A stretch of 5,125 bases of DNA from an uncultured Eubacterium sp. (GTDB taxonomy: Bacteria; Bacillota; Clostridia; Peptostreptococcales; Anaerovoracaceae): assembly GCA_905193765.1 (NCBI GenBank), contig CAJJPZ010000160.1:1-5125 (forward strand). Direction: 5' to 3'. Shown here one piece after another: positions 1 through 4,465 of the stretch (the stretch's first letter is position 1; each line of letters begins with the position of its first letter). The position numbers were made by a program, and so were the translations under genes. Below the pieces are notes generated by a model. That model was not told the DNA's origin and ran no database searches. It saw nothing but the letters and a program-made list of their open reading frames with translations.

Positions 1-1140
1 CCGTTTTTCTCGATGTCCGGCTCGGAATTCGTCGAGATGTTCGTGGGTATGGGTGCCTCCAAGGTGAGAGACCTGTTCCAGCAGGCCAAGGAAAAGGCTC
101 CGTGTATCGTGTTCATCGACGAGATAGACGCCATCGGAAAGAAGAGAGACGGGCAGGTCATGGGCAACGACGAGCGTGAGCAGACCCTGAACCAGCTCCT
201 CACGGAAATGGATGGATTCGAAGACAACACAGGCGTGATAATACTGGCTGCAACGAACCGCCCTGAATCCCTTGACCCGGCGCTGCTGAGACCGGGAAGG
301 TTCGACAGGAGAGTTCCTGTTGAGCTGCCTGATCTGAAGGGCCGTGAGGATATCCTGAAAGTACATGCCAGAAAAGTCAAAGTAGCTGATGACATAGACT
401 ATAATAAAGTGGCAAGGATGGCATCGGGAGCTTCCGGTGCGGAACTTGCCAACATCGTCAATGAAGCTGCCCTCAGAGCTGTGAGGGACGGCAGGAAATT
501 TGCCACTCAGGAAGACCTTGAAGAGAGCATCGAGGTGGTCATCGCAGGATATCAGAAGAAGAATGCGATACTCACAGACGAGGAAAAGCGTATCGTGGCA
601 TATCACGAGATAGGACACGCCCTTGTGGCGGCAAGACAGACGAACTCAGCACCGGTACAGAAGATCACTATCGTGCCCAGGACTTCCGGAGCGCTGGGAT
701 ACACGATGCAGGTGGAGGACGGCGATCACTATCTGATGAAGAAAGAGGAGATAGAGAACAAGATTGCTACATTCACCGGCGGCAGAGCTGCGGAAGAAGT
801 GGTATTCGGCTCAGTGACAACGGGCGCTGCCAACGATATAGAGCAGGCTACGAAACTGGCAAGGGCTATGATAACAAGATACGGCATGAGCAGCGAGTTC
901 GGCATGGTGGCCATGGAGACGGAGACAAACAAGTATCTCGGCGGAGATACATCGCTGTCATGTGCTGAGGAGACTCAGCGTGAGATCGACAGACAGGTGG
1001 TGGATCTTGTGAAAAAACAGCATGAGAAAGCCCTGGATATAATAAAGGCAGACAGAGACAAGCTTGATGAACTGGCTGCGTTCCTCTACGAGAAGGAGAC
1101 TATAACAGGCGAGCAGTTCATGGAGATACTGGAAAAATAA
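1..1140 (+). CDS. ftsH: ATP-dependent zinc metalloprotease FtsH, 3' part (5' end outside window)
   Basis: FtsH is a membrane-anchored hexameric AAA+ protease that unfolds and degrades misfolded membrane proteins and some short-lived regulators in the cytosol. The reading frame is open from base 1 (PFFS before the first ATG at 13), so that ATG is internal and the gene enters from the left. The visible 379 residues start just after where Walker A should be. In order they show the pore motif FVG (about residues 14-16), Walker B with catalytic DE (40-41), the second region of homology with arginine fingers (RPGRFDRR, about 97-104), the AAA lid, the zinc site HEIGH (202-206), and the likely third zinc ligand Asp in GAANDIE (279). 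The family is usually 600-700 residues, so roughly 220-260 residues are missing, including the N-terminal membrane segments. The C-terminus is short, without a long tail. The zinc site reads HEIGH where HEAGH is usual, but the ligands are intact. A terminator follows directly, so ftsH is probably the last gene of its transcript. Confidence 0.97.
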   Translation, partial: PFFSMSGSEFVEMFVGMGASKVRDLFQQAKEKAPCIVFIDEIDAIGKKRDGQVMGNDEREQTLNQLLTEMDGFEDNTGVIILAATNRPESLDPALLRPGRFDRRVPVELPDLKGREDILKVHARKVKVADDIDYNKVARMASGASGAELANIVNEAALRAVRDGRKFATQEDLEESIEVVIAGYQKKNAILTDEEKRIVAYHEIGHALVAARQTNSAPVQKITIVPRTSGALGYTMQVEDGDHYLMKKEEIENKIATFTGGRAAEEVVFGSVTTGAANDIEQATKLARAMITRYGMSSEFGMVAMETETNKYLGGDTSLSCAEETQREIDRQVVDLVKKQHEKALDIIKADRDKLDELAAFLYEKETITGEQFMEILEK

Positions 1141-1163
1141 AAGATCATAAAAATCATGAGACA

Positions 1164-1197
1164 GACCTGCGGGTATAAGAAACCTGCAGGTTTTTAT
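1164..1197 (+). terminator. Rho-independent terminator of ftsH
   Basis: Arms ACCTGCGGGT (1165-1174) and ACCTGCAGGT (1182-1191) pair over 10 bp with one G-U wobble around a 7-base loop. A further G-U and A-U pair is possible at the base, and the run TTTTTATT (1191 onward) follows. It lies 24 bases after the ftsH stop. Read on the minus strand the wobble becomes a C-A mismatch and no T-tract follows directly, so it looks directional. It may still slow transcription arriving from the convergent yhhN gene. Confidence 0.88.
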
Positions 1198-1878
1198 TCA
1201 CACCGGAAAGAAAATCGCAAGTATCAGCATGGCGCCGTAGTAAAAGATCAGGATAGCTGCGCCGTACCACTGTCTTTTCCTGATGCGGAAATATTTATTG
1301 GCAAGGATGAAGTCCGATATCATGAAGGATACGGCTCCGATACCGGGCATCAGATACGGTATATCGCTGTGATACCCCCGTATGATATCAGCTCCCATGC
1401 CGCCGCAGAGTCCGACTATGAACGCATAGACGCAGCATGGCAGCGATTTGCCGCCGTAGTCGAAATCATGGCCGGTGAGAGTATATATCGTGTACATGAG
1501 CAGGCCTGCAGAAAATACGACCCAGAGCGGGCTGATATGCCAGCAGGTCATCCTGCCGAACTCATATATGAGGAAAACATGGGCGACTGCGAAAGCAGCT
1601 ACGCCTGATGTGAACTGGGGATCTCTGAGTCTGATGTCGATCTCGTCGCTGAGTGCCAGCAGGATATCACCGGCAAAACAGAGGATGAAGAACGGCATGA
1701 CAATGAAGAGAGATCTGTCGTGGCACAGGGCTGACACGGCAGCTGCAGCAGTGAACCCTGCACTGGCCAGACCTTTGAACAGTATGTAATGTGTTTTGCT
1801 GCGGAGATACATCGAAGCGATGGTGAGTGCCACCATGATGATGTATGCCCCGGAAATCAGACATAAAAGTGTATCCAT
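1198..1878 (-). CDS. yhhN: YhhN/TMEM86 family membrane protein, probable lysoplasmalogenase
   Basis: Members of this family that have been tested cleave the vinyl-ether bond of lysoplasmalogens, releasing a fatty aldehyde and a glycerophospho-head group at the membrane. The 226-residue protein is about the usual length and has about eight hydrophobic segments (near 4-25, 32-51, 55-75, 89-108, 116-134, 145-165, 174-195, 204-224). Family-type motifs are visible: LFKGL (33-37), GDILL (70-74), FTSGVAAFAVAHVFLIY (89-105) and GAVSFMISDFILA (181-193). The conserved acidic pair D71 and D189 and H100 are the likely active-site residues by analogy. The ATG start is supported by a strong ribosome binding site, AAGGGGAG, five bases upstream (complement of 1884-1891). 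The gene stands alone and is convergent with ftsH, with only 57 bases between the two stop codons. The enzymatic role is inferred from the family; a different ether-lipid or alkenyl substrate is possible. Confidence 0.88.
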   Translation of the reverse strand: MDTLLCLISGAYIIMVALTIASMYLRSKTHYILFKGLASAGFTAAAAVSALCHDRSLFIVMPFFILCFAGDILLALSDEIDIRLRDPQFTSGVAAFAVAHVFLIYEFGRMTCWHISPLWVVFSAGLLMYTIYTLTGHDFDYGGKSLPCCVYAFIVGLCGGMGADIIRGYHSDIPYLMPGIGAVSFMISDFILANKYFRIRKRQWYGAAILIFYYGAMLILAIFFPV

Positions 1879-1922
1879 CCTTGCTCCCCTTCCCGGATCC
1901 CAAACTTGTAACTTATGATATT

Positions 1923-1952
1923 ATTATACACCGGAATGCGGAGATATCCACA
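1923..1952 (-). promoter_or_regulatory. Candidate promoter for the yhhN gene
   Basis: The minus strand carries a perfect -10 box, TATAAT, at 1928-1923, about 45 bases upstream of the yhhN start. At 17-18 bases spacing the -35 position reads GTGGAT or TGTGGA, a poor match to TTGACA. The call therefore rests mainly on the -10 box and its position. The initial transcript would carry a leader of about 35-40 bases. Confidence 0.4.
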
Positions 1953-1959
1953 GAGTTTA

Positions 1960-1988
1960 TTGACAAATGTGATTGAGAAGACTATAAT
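1960..1988 (+). promoter_or_regulatory. Consensus sigma-A promoter P1, upstream of 6S RNA
   Basis: TTGACA (1960-1965) and TATAAT (1983-1988) are separated by exactly 17 bases, a full match to the housekeeping consensus. Transcription should start near 1995. No open reading frame follows, so the most likely product is a 6S RNA precursor with a 5' extension of about 65 bases. The promoter is divergent from that of yhhN, with only about 30 bases between the two -10/-35 regions. Confidence 0.75.
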
Positions 1989-2023
1989 TTTCCATTGATT
2001 ACTAAAAAAATTTCATAATAACA

Positions 2024-2053
2024 GTGACTTTTTTGCACGAAACGTAGTATAAT
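2024..2053 (+). promoter_or_regulatory. Proximal promoter P2 for 6S RNA
   Basis: A perfect TATAAT lies at 2048-2053, with GTGACT (2024-2029, four of six matches to TTGACA) 18 bases upstream. The expected start is at about 2060-2061. That is two to three bases before the first pair of the 6S closing stem, as expected for a mature-type 5' end. Confidence 0.7.
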
Positions 2054-2060
2054 AAATAAC

Positions 2061-2240
2061 AGATCCTGAAGTGTTCGTTATGGTTTTATAATTCAACCTA
2101 CATTATGACACTGGGAGCCTGAGTTTCCGGGAAGCCTATGTCGGGCCGCCTCAGAGCGGAAGACAGACGCAGGAACAGGGCACCCCCCTATTGGAAGATA
2201 GGGCGTGAATTATTGACCGGACGGCATATCGGGATTTTTT
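2061..2240 (+). ncRNA. ssrS: 6S RNA (global regulator of RNA polymerase holoenzyme)
   Basis: 6S RNA binds the housekeeping sigma holoenzyme by imitating an open promoter, accumulates in stationary phase, and is released by synthesis of a short pRNA templated on itself. The region folds into the family's rod. The closing stem pairs ATCCTGA (2063-2069) with TCGGGAT (2229-2235). It continues with small bulges to ATAATTCA (2088-2095) opposite TGAATTAT (2206-2213). The central bubble has 5' strand about 2096-2114. Its 3' strand contains the small hairpin CCCTAT/ATAGGG (2186-2191, 2198-2203), as in known 6S RNAs. A terminal arm includes GTTTCC/GGAAC, TGTC/GACA and a CCGC/GCGG tip (2146-2159). GACCGGACGGCATATCGGGA near the 3' end resembles the conserved 3' part of known 6S RNAs. 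A length near 180 nt is typical. The pRNA should start at a U near nt 39-44, about 2099-2104. Ends are inferred from P2 and the T-tract. Confidence 0.86.
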
Positions 2241-2253
2241 TTACCCTTTTTTT
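2229..2253 (+). terminator. 3' end of 6S RNA: closing stem plus two T-tracts
   Basis: The 3' strand of the 6S closing stem runs straight into eight Ts (2235-2242), and a second run of seven Ts follows after ACCC (2247-2253). This is the usual way a 6S gene ends, with its own long stem serving as the terminator hairpin. It separates 6S from the htpG promoter about 30 bases downstream. Confidence 0.6.
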
Positions 2254-2283
2254 GATGATTTATGAAAAAATACAGAAAATCCC

Positions 2284-2312
2284 TTGATTTCTGCTTAGGA
2301 ATGGCATATTAT
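2284..2312 (+). promoter_or_regulatory. htpG promoter (sigma-A type)
   Basis: TTGATT (2284-2289) and TATTAT (2307-2312) are 17 bases apart, each with one or two departures from consensus. The expected start, near 2319, falls inside the left arm of the CIRCE operator, the usual arrangement for HrcA repression. The leader of about 54 bases would carry most of the CIRCE inverted repeat and the ribosome binding site. Confidence 0.75.
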
Positions 2313-2347
2313 GTTGTTAGCACTCAAAATAATAGAGTGCTAACAAC
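2313..2347 (+). promoter_or_regulatory. CIRCE operator (HrcA binding site) of htpG
   Basis: TTAGCACTC (2317-2325), nine bases, and GAGTGCTAA (2335-2343) match the CIRCE consensus exactly. The inverted repeat extends four bases outward on each side (GTTG and CAAC), giving perfect 13-base arms at 2313-2325 and 2335-2347. CIRCE is bound by HrcA, which represses chaperone genes at normal temperature and loses activity on heat stress. Position over the htpG start site makes htpG the target. Confidence 0.97.
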
Positions 2348-2372
2348 GAGTGGATACGGAGGTATAAGATAA

Positions 2373-4259
2373 ATGGCAAAGAAACAATTCAAAGCAGAAT
2401 CCAAGAGACTTTTGGATATGATGATCAATTCGATCTATACACATAATGAGATATTCCTGAGAGAACTAATTTCAAATGCCAGCGATGCTATAGACAAGCT
2501 CTATTACAAGAGCCTGACCGATGGCAACACCGGTATATCCAGGGATGACTTTTCCATCAGAATAGAAACCGACGAGAACGCAAGGACTCTTAAAATAGAA
2601 GACAACGGCATGGGTATGACTAAAGAAGAGCTGGAAAGCAATCTCGGTACCATCGCCAGGAGCGGTTCACTGGACTTTAAGTCGGATATGGAGAAGCAGG
2701 AGGACATCGATATAATCGGACAGTTCGGCGTGGGCTTCTATTCGGCTTTCATGGTCAGCGACAAAGTCAATGTTGTCAGCAAGGCGTACGGCAGCGATCA
2801 GGCATACGAATGGGAATCATCCGGAGCTGACGGATATACCATAAAAGAAGCTGAGAAAGAGGCAAACGGTACGGTGATCACGCTGAGCCTCAAGGCTGAC
2901 ACAGAAGATGAGAAATACAGCGAATATCTCGACACATACAAGATAAAGAGTCTGATAAAGAAATACTCGGACTATATCAGATATCCGATAACGATGATGG
3001 TGGACAAATCACGTCTCAAGGAAGGCAGTGAGGACGAATACGAGAAGTATTCGGAGCTCGAGACATTGAACAGCATGGTGCCTCTCTGGAAAAGAAACAA
3101 GAGCGAGCTTACAGATGATGACTACAACAGTTTCTACAAGGAGAAGTTCTTCGACTTCTCAGATCCTGCAAAGGTCATCCATACGAATGTGGAAGGTGTG
3201 GTAAGTTATACGTCGCTGCTGTTCATACCGTCAAAGGCTCCGTACAATTACTACAGCAAGGATTACGAGAAGGGTCTCCAGCTGTATTCCTCAGGAGTAC
3301 TGATCATGGAGAAGTGTGCAGACCTGCTGCCGGACTACTTCAGTTTCGTAAAGGGACTTGTGGATTCACAGGATCTTTCACTGAACATTTCAAGAGAGAT
3401 GCTGCAGCATGACAGACAGCTCAAGGCCATAGCACAGCGTCTTGAAAAGAAGATCAAGAGCGAGCTGCTGGAAATGCAGAGCAAGGACAGAGAAAAGTAT
3501 CTCGAATTCTTCAAGAACTTCGGGCTCCAGCTCAAGTACGGTCTTTACGATGGCTTCGGAGCTAACAAGGACAAGCTGAAGGATCTGGTGATGTTCTATT
3601 CATCAAAGGAGAAAGCTCTTGTGACACTTTCCGAATATGTCAGCAGGATGAAGCCGGATGACAAGTTCATATACTATGCATGCGGTGAAAGCATCGATAA
3701 GATAGACAAACTTCCTCAGACAGAGCTCCTGAAAGACAAAGGCTATGAGATACTGTACATGACAGATGATATAGACGAATTCGCAGTGCAGATACTCCAC
3801 GAGTTCGACGGCAAGGAATTCAAATCGGTTTCAGCAGAAGACCTGGAGATCGAAGAAACAGCCGAAGAAAAGGAAAAAGCTGAAAAGCAGGCAGAAGAGA
3901 GCAAGGATATGCTGGAAGCAATGAAGGATGCTCTGGATGGAAAGGTAGCAGAGGTTCGCCTGTCCCAGAGACTCAAGAGCTATCCTGTATGCCTGACCAC
4001 GAAGGGTGGACTTTCCATAGAGATGGAAAAGGTGCTCAACGCTATGCCTATGGATCAGAAGGTCAAGTCGGAGAGAGTACTGGAGATCAACGCCGGACAC
4101 CCTGTTCTGGAAACGCTGAAGAAATCATACGAAGCGGACAAGGACAGCATAAAGATGTACGCAGAACTCCTCTACAACCAGGCGCTCCTGATAGAGGGCC
4201 TGCCGGTAGACGATCCGGTGGCATTTTCAAATTCGATCTGCGAACTGATGACAAAATAG
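2373..4259 (+). CDS. htpG: Molecular chaperone HtpG (bacterial Hsp90)
   Basis: HtpG is the cytosolic homodimeric Hsp90 chaperone, which uses ATP-driven clamping to remodel client proteins, often with DnaK. The 628 residues match the usual length. The N-terminal GHKL ATPase domain shows the catalytic Glu and Asn box in ELISNASDAIDKLYY (31-45, E31 and N35), DNGMGM (77-82), the lid motif GQFGVGFYSAF (116-126) and NGTVI (165-169). The middle domain has SLLFIPSKAP (281-290) and LNISREMLQ with the conserved Arg at 341, which contacts the ATP phosphate in relatives. The C-terminal dimerisation domain follows a charged Glu/Lys stretch (about 490-510). The ATG start is set by GGAGGT (2358-2363) nine bases upstream. 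The gene appears to be transcribed alone from its own CIRCE-controlled promoter and ends at a terminator. Nothing in the sequence suggests damage or recent transfer. Confidence 0.98.
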   Translation: MAKKQFKAESKRLLDMMINSIYTHNEIFLRELISNASDAIDKLYYKSLTDGNTGISRDDFSIRIETDENARTLKIEDNGMGMTKEELESNLGTIARSGSLDFKSDMEKQEDIDIIGQFGVGFYSAFMVSDKVNVVSKAYGSDQAYEWESSGADGYTIKEAEKEANGTVITLSLKADTEDEKYSEYLDTYKIKSLIKKYSDYIRYPITMMVDKSRLKEGSEDEYEKYSELETLNSMVPLWKRNKSELTDDDYNSFYKEKFFDFSDPAKVIHTNVEGVVSYTSLLFIPSKAPYNYYSKDYEKGLQLYSSGVLIMEKCADLLPDYFSFVKGLVDSQDLSLNISREMLQHDRQLKAIAQRLEKKIKSELLEMQSKDREKYLEFFKNFGLQLKYGLYDGFGANKDKLKDLVMFYSSKEKALVTLSEYVSRMKPDDKFIYYACGESIDKIDKLPQTELLKDKGYEILYMTDDIDEFAVQILHEFDGKEFKSVSAEDLEIEETAEEKEKAEKQAEESKDMLEAMKDALDGKVAEVRLSQRLKSYPVCLTTKGGLSIEMEKVLNAMPMDQKVKSERVLEINAGHPVLETLKKSYEADKDSIKMYAELLYNQALLIEGLPVDDPVAFSNSICELMTK

Positions 4260-4276
4260 TACCATTATGGTATAAT
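4248..4276 (+). promoter_or_regulatory. Candidate extended -10 promoter at the htpG stop codon, for the fnt gene
   Basis: ATGACA (4248-4253, five of six) and TATAAT (4271-4276) are 17 bases apart, and TGG directly before the -10 box makes it an extended -10. The -35 box lies in the last htpG codons. A 13-base palindrome, TACCAT-T-ATGGTA (4260-4272), sits in the spacer and overlaps the -10 box, so it could be an operator. The start would fall near 4283-4286, inside the left arm of the next terminator. No better promoter is seen before the fnt gene. Activity is inferred from sequence only. Confidence 0.55.
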
Positions 4277-4278
4277 TC

Positions 4279-4313
4279 AACCTGCATGGAAAAAACGCCA
4301 TGCAGGTTTTTTT
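4279..4313 (+). terminator. Rho-independent terminator of htpG
   Basis: Arms AACCTGCATGG (4279-4289) and CCATGCAGGTT (4298-4308) form a perfect 11 bp stem around an 8-base A-rich loop, followed by seven Ts (4307-4313). It begins 20 bases after the htpG stop. Its right half closely resembles that of the ftsH terminator (TGCAGGTTTTT in both). Confidence 0.93.
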
Positions 4314-4324
4314 ATAGCATAGGA

Positions 4325-4437
4325 AATTTCTCTTAGAGAAATTGACGGAGCTTCAAAGAAAGCACATCAAATGTGCTGCTGCGTAGCAGCAGCATGTGTG
4401 CAAAGAAATCGAAGATTTCGTCTTGCACACTTTTTTT
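4325..4437 (+). promoter_or_regulatory. Structured leader of the fnt gene, candidate attenuator
   Basis: This stretch has no convincing gene and is almost wholly inverted repeats, each with a three-base loop. H1 is AATTTCTC/GAGAAATT (4325-4343, loop TTA). H2 is AGCACAT/ATGTGCT (4361-4377, loop CAA). H3 is TGCTGCTGC/GCAGCAGCA (4374-4394, loop GTA). H4 is the terminator with inner GAAATC/GATTTC (4405-4419, loop GAA). H2 and full-length H3 share bases and exclude each other. GCACA at 4362-4366 can also pair with TGTGC at 4397-4401, which would occupy part of the terminator's left arm. This suggests a switch, but no known riboswitch class is recognised. A dispersed intergenic repeat is an alternative reading. 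Confidence 0.5.
4396..4437 (+). terminator. Rho-independent terminator directly upstream of the fnt ribosome binding site
   Basis: GTGTGCAA (4396-4403) pairs with TTGCACAC (4423-4430), enclosing a second stem GAAATC/GATTTC (4405-4410, 4414-4419), and seven Ts follow (4431-4437). It ends only 12 bases before the fnt Shine-Dalgarno sequence. Too little room is left for a promoter between them, so transcripts that express fnt probably have to pass it. Confidence 0.85.
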
Positions 4438-4449
4438 ACCATAAAAGAC

Positions 4450-4455
4450 AAGGAG
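4450..4455 (+). promoter_or_regulatory. Ribosome binding site that fixes the TTG start of the fnt gene
   Basis: AAGGAG lies ten bases before TTG at 4466. No in-frame ATG gives a full-length protein: the next in-frame Met lies at about residue 47, beyond the first conserved helix. A second, weaker AAGG at 4459-4462 is too close to the start to serve well. Confidence 0.75.
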
Positions 4456-4465
4456 AACAAGGATA

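Noticed and set aside
1156..1789. Plus-strand open frames of 150 and 104 codons across the yhhN region
   Set aside because: They lie antisense to a clear membrane protein with its own strong ribosome binding site. Their translations show no family features, and the first begins inside the ftsH terminator region.
2264..2290. Possible ten-codon leader peptide between 6S RNA and the htpG promoter
   Set aside because: It lies upstream of the htpG start site, has no ribosome binding site, and would not be on the htpG transcript.
3989..4336. Plus-strand frame of 115 codons overlapping the htpG 3' end
   Set aside because: It is out of frame with the conserved HtpG C-terminal domain, runs through the htpG terminator, and its translation is not protein-like.
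4342..4371. TTGACG at 4342-4347 as a -35 box for the fnt gene
   Set aside because: At 16-18 bases spacing the -10 position reads ACATCA, CATCAA or ATCAAA, too poor a match, and it falls inside hairpin H2.
4321..4465. Known riboswitch upstream of the FNT gene, such as the pfl/ZTP class associated with formate genes
   Set aside because: I could not find the conserved core sequences of that class or of other classes I know; the region is dominated by simple hairpins.
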